45,575 nt of DNA from Oceanibaculum pacificum. Lineage in GTDB: Bacteria > Pseudomonadota > Alphaproteobacteria > Oceanibaculales > Oceanibaculaceae. The stretch's first letter is position 1. Each line of letters starts with the position of its first letter. Positions 25,490-33,579 of the stretch are shown here, one piece after another. The stretch covers positions 1 to 45,575 of the forward strand of contig NZ_LPXN01000100.1 in assembly GCF_001618175.1 (NCBI RefSeq), given 5' to 3'. The notes beneath the pieces were generated by a model. That model worked only from the letters and a program-made list of their open reading frames with translations. It did no database searches and was not told where the DNA came from. The translations under genes and the position numbers were made by a program.

Positions 25490-26887
25490 ATGCGGATTGC
25501 CATTGTCGGGGCGGGCTTCACCGGCAGCCTGGCCGCGGCCCTGCTGCTGCGGCGCAGCCGCCGCCCCGGACTTGTCCAGCTTATCGACAGGCGCGGCCAT
25601 TTCGGTCCTGGCCTGGCTTATTCAACCGGCAATGCCTCCCACCTGCTGAATGTCCGCGCCGGCAATATGAGCGCGCTGGCAGACGATCCCGACCATTTCC
25701 TGCGCTGGCTGGAGGAGCGCCACGCGGCCGGCGAGGCGCCGGACATCGAATGGGCCGGGGCCCAAAGCTTCGCCACCCGCACGCTCTATGGCCGGTATCT
25801 GCAGGATGTGCTGGCCGAATCCCGACGCGAGGCCGCGGCAGCCGGCGGGCCGGGGCTTGAGACGGTCTATGGCGATGTCGTCCGGGTCGAGCCACTGACG
25901 GCCGGCGGCGTGCGGCTGCATTTCGCCAACGGCCAGACCGGCGAGGCGGACCGCGCGCTGCTCTGCCTCGGCAATTTTCCGCCGATCATTCCCGTCGCCG
26001 ATCTGACCGACCCGGCGCTGGCGGCCGCCTATATCGACGATCCCTGGCGGCCCGGCGCGCTGAGCAAGATCGGCGCGAGCGATGCCGTGGCGATCATCGG
26101 CAGCGGCCTCACCATGGTCGATATAGCCTTGCTGCTGGAGGATCAGGGCCATACCGGCCCGGTCACCGCCTTGTCGCGGCGCGGCTTCCTGCCGTTCGAA
26201 CATGCGCCGGCGACGCCGGCGCCGGCCCCCGAGACGCTCCTGACGCCGCCGGTGACCGCCGCCGGCCTGCTGCGCGGGGTGCGCCGCCAGATGGACGACG
26301 GCGGCAATTGGCGCGGCGTGATCGACGGGCTGCGGCCGATCACCCAGGCGCTCTGGCAGGCGATGAGCGTGGCGGAACGCCGGCGCTTCATGCGCCATCT
26401 GCGGCCCTGGTGGGAGGTGCGGCGACACCGCATGGCCCCCTCGGTCGCGAACCGGCTGTCGGGCCTGATCGAGGCCGGGCGGCTGGCCGTCGCCGCTGGC
26501 AGGGTCGAGGAAATCGCCGCGCGCGGCGGGCGGATCGATCTGCGCTACCAGCCGCGCGCCGGCCGCCAGGGCAGCGGCAGCGGCCCGACCACGCTGACAA
26601 TCGACTGGATCGTCAATTGCACCGGCCCGCAATGCGACTATGCGCGCATTGCCGATCCGCTGGTGAAGGATATACTAGCGACCGGCCTGGCCCGCCCCGA
26701 TCCGCTGCGCCTGGGGCTGGATGTCACGCCCGACTGCCGGCTGATCGGCCGCGATGGGCGGCCCAGCCCGTCGCTTCTCGGCCTCGGCCCGGTCACCCGC
26801 GGCGATTTCTGGGAGATCACCGCCGTGCCCGACATCCGCGTGCAGGTCAATGGCGTGGTCGACGGCCTGCTCGCTTCAGCTGACTGA
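25490..26887 (+). CDS. FAD/NAD(P)-binding oxidoreductase (YdhS-like)
   Basis: A 465-residue flavoprotein of the FAD-NAD(P)-binding group. The N-terminal dinucleotide fold is MRIAIVGAGFTGSLAAALLL, followed by GPGLAYSTGNASHLLNVRAGNM. A second binding motif AIIGSGLTMVDIALLL (near residue 203) fits the NAD(P) site, and the C-terminal IVNCTGPQCDY carries the usual closing motif. No partner or substrate is apparent. The 169-base gap before it is AT-rich and should hold promoters for this gene and the divergent PilZ gene; a TerB gene follows 63 bases later. Confidence 0.85.
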   Translation: MRIAIVGAGFTGSLAAALLLRRSRRPGLVQLIDRRGHFGPGLAYSTGNASHLLNVRAGNMSALADDPDHFLRWLEERHAAGEAPDIEWAGAQSFATRTLYGRYLQDVLAESRREAAAAGGPGLETVYGDVVRVEPLTAGGVRLHFANGQTGEADRALLCLGNFPPIIPVADLTDPALAAAYIDDPWRPGALSKIGASDAVAIIGSGLTMVDIALLLEDQGHTGPVTALSRRGFLPFEHAPATPAPAPETLLTPPVTAAGLLRGVRRQMDDGGNWRGVIDGLRPITQALWQAMSVAERRRFMRHLRPWWEVRRHRMAPSVANRLSGLIEAGRLAVAAGRVEEIAARGGRIDLRYQPRAGRQGSGSGPTTLTIDWIVNCTGPQCDYARIADPLVKDILATGLARPDPLRLGLDVTPDCRLIGRDGRPSPSLLGLGPVTRGDFWEITAVPDIRVQVNGVVDGLLASAD

Positions 26888-26950
26888 GCGGCGAATAGAC
26901 GCAATCCGCGAAGGGTTGTTGGTACACGAACGGTATGATAGGCAGATTCC

Positions 26951-27412
26951 ATGCTGCGAAAACTGATGACTTTCTTCCAGCCCGACGAATCGGGCGCCGC
27001 GTCCCGTCCGGGTAATACGCTGCATCTGGCGGCCGCCGGCCTGCTGGTCGAGGCGGCGACGGCCGATGACAGCTATGGCGCGACCGAGCGGGCGACCATC
27101 GCCACGCTGTGCCGCGAACGCTTCGGGCTGAGCGCGGCGGAGGCCGAGGAGCTGGTGGCCGAGGCCGAGGAACAGGCCAAAGACACGAACGAGCTGTACG
27201 GCTTCACCCGCACGGTGCGCGAGCAGATGCCGCCGGAAGAGCGGGTGCAGATCATCGAGATGCTGTGGGAGCTGGTCTACGCCGACGGCACCCTGCACGA
27301 TTACGAGGCCAACCTGCTGCGCCGCATCTGCGGGCTGATCTACGTGCCGGACCGGGACAGCGGTGCCGCGCGCAAGCGGGCGATGGCGAAGTTGGGGCTG
27401 GCGGACGCATGA
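26951..27412 (+). CDS. TerB family protein (tellurite-resistance-like domain)
   Basis: A 153-residue, all-helical, acidic protein of the TerB-like superfamily. Characteristic parts are HLAAAGLLVEAATADDSYGATERATI, a central EAEELVAEAEEQAKDTNELYGFTR, and IIEMLWELVYADGTLHDYEANLLRRICGLI, in which acidic residues could bind metal. Despite the family name, most members have no proven link to tellurite. It precedes fdxA by 37 bases and may share its transcript. A second TerB-like gene occurs at 39096-39506. Confidence 0.85.
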   Translation: MLRKLMTFFQPDESGAASRPGNTLHLAAAGLLVEAATADDSYGATERATIATLCRERFGLSAAEAEELVAEAEEQAKDTNELYGFTRTVREQMPPEERVQIIEMLWELVYADGTLHDYEANLLRRICGLIYVPDRDSGAARKRAMAKLGLADA

Positions 27413-27449
27413 CCCGCCGGAAGATAGAGAACGCTAGGCGGAGTGGATC

Positions 27450-27785
27450 ATGACCTATGTGGTGACCGAGGCTTGCATCAAGTGCAAGTACATGGATTGC
27501 GTGGAAGTCTGTCCGGTGGACTGCTTCTACGAAGGCGAAAACATGCTGGTCATCCATCCGGACGAATGCATCGATTGCGGTGTCTGCGAGCCGGAATGCC
27601 CGCCCGAGGCGATCATCCCCGACAGCGAGCAGACGGCCGAGGCCTGGCTTGAGGTCAATCGCGACTATGCCGACAAATGGCCGAACATCACCCGCAAGGG
27701 CGAAACGCCGCCCGACGCCGACAAGTACAAGGGCGTGGACGGCAAGTTCGAGAAATTCTTCTCCGACAAGCCCGGCAAAAGCTGA
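27450..27785 (+). CDS. fdxA: Seven-iron ferredoxin FdxA ([3Fe-4S][4Fe-4S])
   Basis: A 111-residue electron carrier. The N-terminal half holds the cluster cysteines: Cys9, Cys17 and Cys21 in the first set, and Cys40, Cys43, Cys46 and Cys50 in [12 protein letters not shown]. The pattern fits one three-iron and one four-iron cluster, as in Azotobacter ferredoxin I and alphaproteobacterial FdxA. The tail after the clusters ([14 protein letters not shown]) is typical of the group. It lies between a TerB gene and carD, a common neighbourhood in alphaproteobacteria. Confidence 0.96.
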   Translation: MTYVVTEACIKCKYMDCVEVCPVDCFYEGENMLVIHPDECIDCGVCEPECPPEAIIPDSEQTAEAWLEVNRDYADKWPNITRKGETPPDADKYKGVDGKFEKFFSDKPGKS

Positions 27786-28069
27786 ATCGGTTTTCTTGGC
27801 GTCGCGTGCACCGCGCCCTCCGCAAGGAAGGCGCGGCATTTGCCGTTCTTCTGACGCATAGGCGGTTTGCGCGACTCGGCTACCCATAAAAGGCTTTTTG
27901 TGTTAAAGTTTTTTGGTGGTGCGGACTCTGTTCTCCCACACTGCCTAAAAATTTCCAGTTATCAACCCGTTGTGGGGATGTATCGGGCAGCGGCGTTCTG
28001 GCGTCGCGAAGGGCTGGACCTTCGTTTGTTTTGCTGGGGCGTACGTTAATGAAAGGACGTTAGACGACG
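27786..28069 (+). other. Intergenic region before carD
   Basis: It contains an imperfect GC-rich hairpin at about 27811-27836 (CCGCGCC...GGCGCGG) that may end fdxA but has no good T run, then an AT-rich stretch from about 27888 to 27960 that probably carries the carD promoter. No small gene or known RNA was recognised. Confidence 0.4.
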
Positions 28070-28567
28070 ATGTCCAAGAAAATCGAGTTCAACACGGGCG
28101 AGTTCGTGGTGTACCCGTCTCACGGTGTCGGCCAGATCGTCGGCCGCGAGACCCAGACCATCGCCGGGTCGGAGTTGCAGGTTTTCGTGATCGACTTCGA
28201 GAAGGACCGGATGACGCTGCGCGTCCCGGTCGCCAAGGCCGGCACCTCCGGCCTGCGGGCGCTGAGCAGCAAGAAGCAGATGCAGACCGCGCTGGCCAAG
28301 CTGAAAGGCCGCAGCCGGGTGCGCCGCACCATGTGGAGCCGGCGGGCCCAGGAATACGAAGCCAAGATCAATTCCGGCGATCCCGCCTCGATCGCCGAGG
28401 TGGTGCGCGACCTGCATCGCAGCGCCGCGCAGCCCGACCAGTCCTACAGCGAGCGCCAGATGTACCAGGCCGCGCTGGACCGGCTGGCGCGGGAATTCGC
28501 CGCCATCGAAAGCATCGATCTGGAAGCGGCCGCGCAGCGGCTTGAGGAGATGATGAGCGCCGCCTGA
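28070..28567 (+). CDS. carD: CarD family transcriptional regulator
   Basis: A 165-residue protein that binds RNA polymerase and stabilises open promoter complexes, especially at ribosomal RNA promoters in studied bacteria. The N-terminal Tudor-like domain reads FNTGEFVVYPSHGVGQIVG through VFVIDFEKDRMTLRVPVAKA, which contacts the beta subunit. The helical C-terminal part contains RRTMWSRRAQEYEAKI, with the tryptophan thought to wedge at the upstream edge of the bubble. AAAGGA is about 13 bases before the ATG, a long spacing. The neighbourhood with fdxA is conserved in the group. Confidence 0.95.
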   Translation: MSKKIEFNTGEFVVYPSHGVGQIVGRETQTIAGSELQVFVIDFEKDRMTLRVPVAKAGTSGLRALSSKKQMQTALAKLKGRSRVRRTMWSRRAQEYEAKINSGDPASIAEVVRDLHRSAAQPDQSYSERQMYQAALDRLAREFAAIESIDLEAAAQRLEEMMSAA

Positions 28568-28617
28568 TCCGGAATTTTGGATCATTTAGTGGTTTTGCGC
28601 GTTTAAACCCTCAATAG

Positions 28618-28665
28618 GGGGTGGTCCCTAGCAGAAATGCGATGGCGCCACCCCTTTTCTTTTTG
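28618..28665 (+). terminator. Probable terminator of carD
   Basis: GGGGTGG (28618-28624) pairs with CCACCCC (28648-28654) and is followed by TTTTCTTTTTG. The loop is long (23 bases), so an inner structure or a small helper stem is likely. Confidence 0.65.
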
Positions 28666-28748
28666 TCTAATCTGCGGCACCGTTCAGGGACTCCCCGACG
28701 CGCGGAAGGAACCCGCCCTGCCCATCATGCTCCGTATCCAGCCCCGCA

Positions 28749-29567
28749 ATGGCGCCAGCCGCCATGAGTGACGACCGGGAGAAGTTCGCCGTGCTGCGCG
28801 CCGGCACGCGCTTCTGGGCGGTCGCGGCGATCCATGGCGAGGCGGAGCGGCTGATGCGGCTGCACGATCTGCTGGCCCCGCGACTGGTGGATGGCGACCG
28901 GCTGGTCTATCTCGGCAATCTGATCGGCCATGGCACACGCATCGCCGAGACGATGGACGAGTTGCTGCGCTTCCGCATCGGCTTCCTGGCCCGACCGCGC
29001 GTTTTCGCCGCCGACGTCGCCTATCTGCGCGGCAACCAGGAAGAAATGTGGGACAAGCTGTTGCAGCTGCAATTCGCGCCCAGCCCGCCGGAGGTGCTGG
29101 GCTGGATGCTGCGCCAGGGGCTGGAAGGCACCCTCGCGGCCTATGGCAGTTCGACGGCCGAGGCGATGGGCGTCGCCCGCCAGGGTGCGGTGGCGATCTC
29201 CCGCTGGACCGGCCAGCTGCGCGCCCGCATGCAGGCCCATGGCGGCCATGCCCGGCTGCTGAGCGGCTTGAAGCGCGCCGCCTATAGCGAGGCCGGGGGG
29301 CTGTTGTTCGTGAATGCCGGCATCGACCCCGCCCGCCCGTTGACCGCGCAAAGCGACAGCTTCTGGTGGGGTGGCGGCAGCTTCGGGCGCATCGCCAGCC
29401 CCTATGCCGGCTTTACCCGGGTGGTGCGCGGCTTCGACCCCTCGCATGGCGGGGCGGCCGAAGGCGAATTCACCGCCACGATCGATGCCGGCTGCGGCTT
29501 CGGCGGCCCGCTGGCGGCGGCCTGCTTCGACGAGCAGGGCGCCTTGCTCGACTGGATCGAGGCCTGA
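28749..29567 (+). CDS. Phosphatase-fold protein with degenerate active site
   Basis: A 272-residue protein whose layout matches bacterial PPP-type metallophosphatases, but with most metal ligands replaced. The first motif, normally GDxHG, is AAIHG (residues 26-30). The second, normally GDxxDRG, is GNLIGHG (56-62). The third, normally RGNHE, is RGNQE (94-98). The fourth, normally FVHAG, is FVNAG (187-191). The surrounding LVYLG, YLRGN and WWGGGSF context keeps the fold recognisable. It is therefore likely catalytically dead and may bind a partner or ligand. The start at 28749 or a second ATG at 28764 are both possible. It precedes rpoH by 150 bases on the same strand. Confidence 0.7.
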   Translation: MAPAAMSDDREKFAVLRAGTRFWAVAAIHGEAERLMRLHDLLAPRLVDGDRLVYLGNLIGHGTRIAETMDELLRFRIGFLARPRVFAADVAYLRGNQEEMWDKLLQLQFAPSPPEVLGWMLRQGLEGTLAAYGSSTAEAMGVARQGAVAISRWTGQLRARMQAHGGHARLLSGLKRAAYSEAGGLLFVNAGIDPARPLTAQSDSFWWGGGSFGRIASPYAGFTRVVRGFDPSHGGAAEGEFTATIDAGCGFGGPLAAACFDEQGALLDWIEA

Positions 29568-29637
29568 CCGACGGGCGGAATATCCAACTTCCGTAAAAAT
29601 TTCACAGCGTCCCGTGATCTGAACCCGCGTCCGGCGC

Positions 29638-29711
29638 GTATCCCCTTATGAGAAGCCGTTTTGACGTACCGGTCGATTGAACCGGACGCCTGATGCATCG
29701 ACAGGGGATGC
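29638..29711 (+). promoter_or_regulatory. Possible Shine-Dalgarno-masking leader structure of rpoH
   Basis: GTATCCCCT (29638-29646) can pair with AGGGGATGC (29703-29711) over nine pairs including one G-T, covering the AGGGG ribosome-binding site of rpoH. A smaller hairpin CCGGT / ACCGG (29669-29685) sits inside the enclosed region. This could act as a temperature-sensitive switch, but only if transcription starts upstream of 29638. Confidence 0.4.
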
Positions 29712-29716
29712 CGTTC

Positions 29717-30601
29717 ATGGCCTATATCGACGACCCGGAGACTCAGCGCGCCAACCTCACCTTTATCCGCACCTCCATGAAGGAGCCGCTGCTCAGCCGC
29801 GAGCACGAGCAAGATTTGGCGATCCGCTGGCGCGACGCCCATGACGAAAAAGCCCTGCACGAACTGGTCCGCTCCTACACCCGCCTGGTCATCGCCACCG
29901 CCTCGCGCTTCCGCAATTACGGTCTCCCCATGGGCGATCTGGTGCAGGAGGGCAATGTCGGTCTGATGCAGGCCGCCGCCCGTTTCGAGCCGGACCGCGA
30001 CGTGCGCTTCTCGACCTACGCCACCTGGTGGATTCGCTCGGCGATTCAGGATTACATCCTGCGCAACTGGTCGATCGTGCGCACCGGCACCACGGCGGCG
30101 CAGAAATCGCTGTTCTTCAACCTCCGCCGGCTGCGCGCCAAGATCAACGACATCAATGCCGGCGCCATGACCCAGGATGCCAGGCTGAAGGTGGCCACCG
30201 AATTGCGGGTCAGCCTGCAGGAGGTCGAGGCGATGGAAATGCGCCTGGGCGGGTCCGACCAGTCGCTGAACGCGCCGATTGCCGAAACCGGCGACGATAG
30301 CTGGCAGGATTTCCTGCCCGACCAGCGCCCGACGCCGGAAATGGTCGTCACCGGCCTGCGCGATTCCGTCAGCCGGTCCCGCTGGCTGGCCGAAGCCTTG
30401 TCCGACCTGTCGCCGCGCGAACGCGTCATCATCGAGCGCCGCCGACTGGTCGACGAAGGCGCCACGCTGGAGGAGCTGGGCCGCGAGCTCGGCGTCTCCA
30501 AGGAACGGGTTCGCCAGCTTGAGAACCGCGCCATGAACAAGCTGCGCGTCTCCATGCTGCGCAATGTCGGCAAGCCGGACGAGTTGTTTATCGAAGAGTA
30601 G
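29717..30601 (+). CDS. rpoH: RNA polymerase sigma factor of the RpoH (sigma32) type
   Basis: Heat-shock sigma factor of 294 residues. Region 2 reads LVRSYTRLVIATASRFRNYGLPMGDLVQEGNVGLMQAA then VRFSTYATWWIRSAIQDYILRNWSIVR. The RpoH box QKSLFFNLRR, linked to FtsH-dependent turnover in E. coli, is near residue 131. Region 4 has LGVSKERVRQLENRAMNKLR. The start at 29717 (MAYIDDPET) has AGGGG nine bases upstream; in-frame ATGs at 29693 and 29708 are less well placed. Alphaproteobacteria often carry two rpoH copies; which copy this is cannot be told from the window. Confidence 0.93.
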   Translation: MAYIDDPETQRANLTFIRTSMKEPLLSREHEQDLAIRWRDAHDEKALHELVRSYTRLVIATASRFRNYGLPMGDLVQEGNVGLMQAAARFEPDRDVRFSTYATWWIRSAIQDYILRNWSIVRTGTTAAQKSLFFNLRRLRAKINDINAGAMTQDARLKVATELRVSLQEVEAMEMRLGGSDQSLNAPIAETGDDSWQDFLPDQRPTPEMVVTGLRDSVSRSRWLAEALSDLSPRERVIIERRRLVDEGATLEELGRELGVSKERVRQLENRAMNKLRVSMLRNVGKPDELFIEE

Positions 30602-30625
30602 GACCAGCCTCCTGCAAACAGCCTT

Positions 30626-30653
30626 GGGGCGTCTTCGGACGCCCCTTCTTTTT
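30626..30653 (+). terminator. Rho-independent terminator of rpoH
   Basis: A perfect 8-bp stem GGGGCGTC / GACGCCCC with a TTCG tetraloop is followed by TTCTTTTT. It reaches into the stop of the convergent ArsR gene. Confidence 0.93.
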
Positions 30654-31335
30654 AGGTCGCGAACACCCGCTGAAAATGCTTCAAGCCGCCGGGGCTGAAG
30701 CTGACGATCCGGCTGTCCGGCAGGCGGCGGGCCCAGCCCAGCGCATAGATCCGGTCCAGCAGGGCCGCCCCCAGCGCGCCCGCCAGATGGCTGCGCCGCG
30801 CGCTCCAATCCAGGCAGCTTTTGCACAAGGGGCGGCGGGACGATGTCGCCAGAATTCCCGGGTCGATGCCGAACTCCATGGTGAAATCCTGGCCGGCAGG
30901 CGTCAGCGACAGATTCTCCCCCTGCTCCGCGATCAGCCCGCGCCGCACCAGCCCATCCAGCATCGCCACGCCGAGGTCGCCGGCCAGATGGTCGTAACAG
31001 ACCCGCGCCTGGCGCAGCGCCGGTTCCTTCGGGCCGGTGCGGGTGCGCTGATGGCCGGCGCGGATCGCCAGGCCCATCAGCCCTTCCAGCACCTGCGCCA
31101 CATCGCTGCCGGACAGGGCGAAATAGCGATGCCTTCCCTGCCGGCGCACGGTGAGCAGCCCGCCCGCCTCCAACTTCGCCAGATGTGTGCTGGCGGTCTG
31201 CGCCGTCACCCCGGCCTGGGCGGCCAGCTCGCCGGCGGTCAGGGCCTGGCCGCCCATCAGCGCGGTCAGCATGTTGGCGCGCGCCGGATCGCCAAGCAGC
31301 GAGGCGATGAGGGCTATATCGGGTCCGGCTTTCAT
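30652..31335 (-). CDS. ArsR family winged-helix regulator
   Basis: A 227-residue regulator. The N-terminal winged helix is clear: IASLLGDPARANMLTALMGGQALTAGELAAQAGVTAQTASTHLAKLEAGGLLTVRRQGRHRYF. The C-terminal half (about residues 105-227) is longer than in a plain ArsR and contains a CKSCLDWS pair of cysteines near residue 171 that could sense metal or redox state. It is divergent from the NIPSNAP-monooxygenase pair with only 79 bases between, so those genes are its likely targets. The effector is unknown. Confidence 0.9.
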   Translation of the reverse strand: MKAGPDIALIASLLGDPARANMLTALMGGQALTAGELAAQAGVTAQTASTHLAKLEAGGLLTVRRQGRHRYFALSGSDVAQVLEGLMGLAIRAGHQRTRTGPKEPALRQARVCYDHLAGDLGVAMLDGLVRRGLIAEQGENLSLTPAGQDFTMEFGIDPGILATSSRRPLCKSCLDWSARRSHLAGALGAALLDRIYALGWARRLPDSRIVSFSPGGLKHFQRVFAT

Positions 31336-31414
31336 AATTCGACGATAACCGAAGCATGGGCGTCGAACAAGCGGCTATCTTCCCCTCCTCCGCAACCGCC
31401 CATGGGAAGAAACG

Positions 31415-31729
31415 ATGACCGTTACCTGCTGTATCCGCTATGTGATCGACCCGTTCCAGCGCGACGCATTCGAGGAGTATGCCCGCAACTGGCTGCGCAT
31501 CATCCCGGCCTGCGGCGGCGATCTGCTGGGCTATTTCCTGCCGCATGAGGGAACGAACAATATCGCGCTGGCGATGATCTCCTTCGACAGCCTGGCCGCC
31601 TACGAGGCCTATCGCGCGCGGCTGAAGGCCGACCCGGAAGGCGCCGCCAATTTCCGCCTGGCGCAGGAGAAGCGCTTCATCCTCAGCGAGGAGCGGACCT
31701 TCCTGGCGCCTGTGCAGGCCGCCCGATGA
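31415..31729 (+). CDS. NIPSNAP family protein
   Basis: A 104-residue ferredoxin-like-fold protein: [65 protein letters not shown] matches the NIPSNAP pattern. Function of the bacterial members is largely unknown. Its stop overlaps the start of the following monooxygenase-like gene (ATGA), so the two are coupled and their products may act together. Both are divergent from an ArsR regulator. Confidence 0.88.
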   Translation: MTVTCCIRYVIDPFQRDAFEEYARNWLRIIPACGGDLLGYFLPHEGTNNIALAMISFDSLAAYEAYRARLKADPEGAANFRLAQEKRFILSEERTFLAPVQAAR

Positions 31730-32073
31730 TCGCGGTGATCTTCGAAGTCGAGCCGGCGGCTGGAAAGCGGCTCGACTATCTCGACCGCGCCGCCGATCTG
31801 CGGCCGCTGCTGGACGGCATCGACGGCTTTCTCTCCATCGAGCGGTTCCAGAGCCTGGCCAACCCGAACAAGCTGCTGTCGCTGTCCTTCTGGCGCGACG
31901 AGGCGGCGGTGATCGAATGGCGGCGGCTGGAGGCGCATCGTGACGCTCAGGCGGCCGGCCGGGGCGGCGTCTTCGCCGATTACCGGCTGCGCGTGGCCGC
32001 CGTCATGCGCGACTACGGCATGACCCGCCGCGCCGAAACGCCGCCCGATCTACGGGCGGCGCATGGCGGGTGA
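31726..32073 (+). CDS. Antibiotic biosynthesis monooxygenase (ABM) domain protein
   Basis: A 115-residue dimeric alpha-beta barrel protein. [43 protein letters not shown] and [23 protein letters not shown] are characteristic of ABM proteins, which include quinone-forming oxygenases and haem-degrading enzymes. No haem-binding residue pattern is obvious, so the reaction is open. It starts inside the NIPSNAP stop codon. The 3' end faces the M48 protease gene three bases away. Confidence 0.88.
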   Translation: MIAVIFEVEPAAGKRLDYLDRAADLRPLLDGIDGFLSIERFQSLANPNKLLSLSFWRDEAAVIEWRRLEAHRDAQAAGRGGVFADYRLRVAAVMRDYGMTRRAETPPDLRAAHGG

Positions 32074-32076
32074 CGG

Positions 32077-33579
32077 CTACTGAGTGACCAGCTTCAGCAG
32101 CGAGCCTGTCGGCGGCATCTGGCCCGCCGGCAGGCCGTTCAGCACGGTGAAACGCTCCAGCTGGAACGGCCCGGCCGGCATCCTGGCGGCGACGCTCTGC
32201 TGGGTATCGCCCGCGCGGGTGCGGTACAACGCAATGCGCTCAGGACGCACATTGCCGGCTTCCGACGCGTTCAGGCGGCGGAAGCTGTAAGTGGTTTGCT
32301 GCAAACCGGCGGAAAGCTGCTGGGTCTGCTGCGGCGGGGTGACGAACAGGAAGCGGTAGAAGGTGCCTTCGCCGCCGGCGATGGCCACCAGCCGCACATC
32401 GGCCGGGCCGCGGTTAGTGTTGGCGCGCACCGAAGCGGTGGCGGCGTTCATGCCGTTCACCTGAATCTGCTCGACGCTGGAAACCTGCAGGCTCTGCCCC
32501 CAGGCCGCCAGATAGTCGCGGGCGCTGGGGCTGCCTTGCGGCTTGTCCATGTCGAACACGATGGTCGCCCCGTTCGGGCCGGTCGCCTGCACCTGGGTCT
32601 GGCCGTTCACCAGGGTGTAGCCCTCCGGCACGGTGAAGCGGAACCGCAGATCCGGATGGATGAATTCCTGGCCGCGCACGACGCCCTGGGCCGGGTTGTC
32701 GCCATAGAGCATGCCGTCGATGCTTTGCAGGTGCTCCTCATGGCCGATGCGGGCGTCCGGCGCGGCGGTGACGCCGGCCGCCTGGCGCGCCGCCTCCACC
32801 CGGTCCACGGTACGCGGATGGGTCGCCATGATGTTGGTCTGGTCGACCACGTCCGGCGACTTGCCGGCAAGCTGCGCCTGCAGGCGGGAATGCTGGTCCA
32901 GCTTGTACAGGAAGCTGGCCATCGCGTTCGGCTGATAGCCGGCGCGCGTCAGATAACGCACGCCCAGCGTGTCAGCCTCGAATTCCTGGCTGCGCGAATA
33001 GCTTTGCAGATAGGCCTGCGCCCCATAGCCGGCCACGCCGGCCAGCTCGTTCGAGCCGGTCAGCACGCCCAGCAGCGCCACGCCGACATTGGCCACCGTG
33101 CCCTGGCTGTAGCGCTCTGCCGAATGGCGGGCGGTGACATGGCCGATCTCATGCGCCATCACGCCGGCCAGCTCGGCCTCGGAATCCGCCAGCGCCAGCA
33201 GGCCGCGCGTCACATAGACATAGCCGCCGGGCAGCGCGAAGGCGTTGACGATGGGCGAATCCAGCACGGTGAAGGTGAAGGCCAGGTCCGGCATCTCGGA
33301 ATGCTGCGCCAGCGACTGGCCCAGCCGGTTCACATAACCGGTCACCTGCTGGTTGTCGTACGGCCCGCCGAACTGCGCCATGACCTGGCTGTGCTGTTCC
33401 TTGCCGACCTGCCGTTCCTGCTGCGGCGACATCAGCCCGGCGAACTGCTGCTCGCCGGTCGCCGGATTGGTCGAGCAGGCAGGCAGGGCGGCGGTCAGCG
33501 CCAGCAGCGAAACGGCCGAGAGCAGCCTGACGAGACGGGAGATGGGTCGGGGGGTGGGGCGGCGGGATCGCATGGTCAT
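32077..33579 (-). CDS. M48 family metalloprotease lipoprotein
   Basis: A 500-residue envelope protease of the Zn-dependent M48 family. The N-terminus has a signal with lipobox ALPAC (Cys35), so it is probably an outer-membrane lipoprotein. The zinc motif is HEIGH (His143, Glu144, His147) with the third ligand glutamate in QEFEADTLG (about Glu201). Parts such as PGGYVYVTRGLL are family-typical. The C-terminal 80 residues resemble a LysM-like tail (RTRAGDTQQSVAARM, VLNGL). It may act as an outer-membrane-assembly protease like E. coli BepA/LoiP; that is inference. The start overlaps the stop of the thermonuclease-like gene (ATGA). Confidence 0.92.
   Translation of the reverse strand: MTMRSRRPTPRPISRLVRLLSAVSLLALTAALPACSTNPATGEQQFAGLMSPQQERQVGKEQHSQVMAQFGGPYDNQQVTGYVNRLGQSLAQHSEMPDLAFTFTVLDSPIVNAFALPGGYVYVTRGLLALADSEAELAGVMAHEIGHVTARHSAERYSQGTVANVGVALLGVLTGSNELAGVAGYGAQAYLQSYSRSQEFEADTLGVRYLTRAGYQPNAMASFLYKLDQHSRLQAQLAGKSPDVVDQTNIMATHPRTVDRVEAARQAAGVTAAPDARIGHEEHLQSIDGMLYGDNPAQGVVRGQEFIHPDLRFRFTVPEGYTLVNGQTQVQATGPNGATIVFDMDKPQGSPSARDYLAAWGQSLQVSSVEQIQVNGMNAATASVRANTNRGPADVRLVAIAGGEGTFYRFLFVTPPQQTQQLSAGLQQTTYSFRRLNASEAGNVRPERIALYRTRAGDTQQSVAARMPAGPFQLERFTVLNGLPAGQMPPTGSLLKLVTQ

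Noticed and set aside
29402..31546. 714-codon minus-strand open frame across rpoH and the ArsR gene
   Set aside because: It runs through the antisense of rpoH and two terminators; the real genes in the region are well supported.
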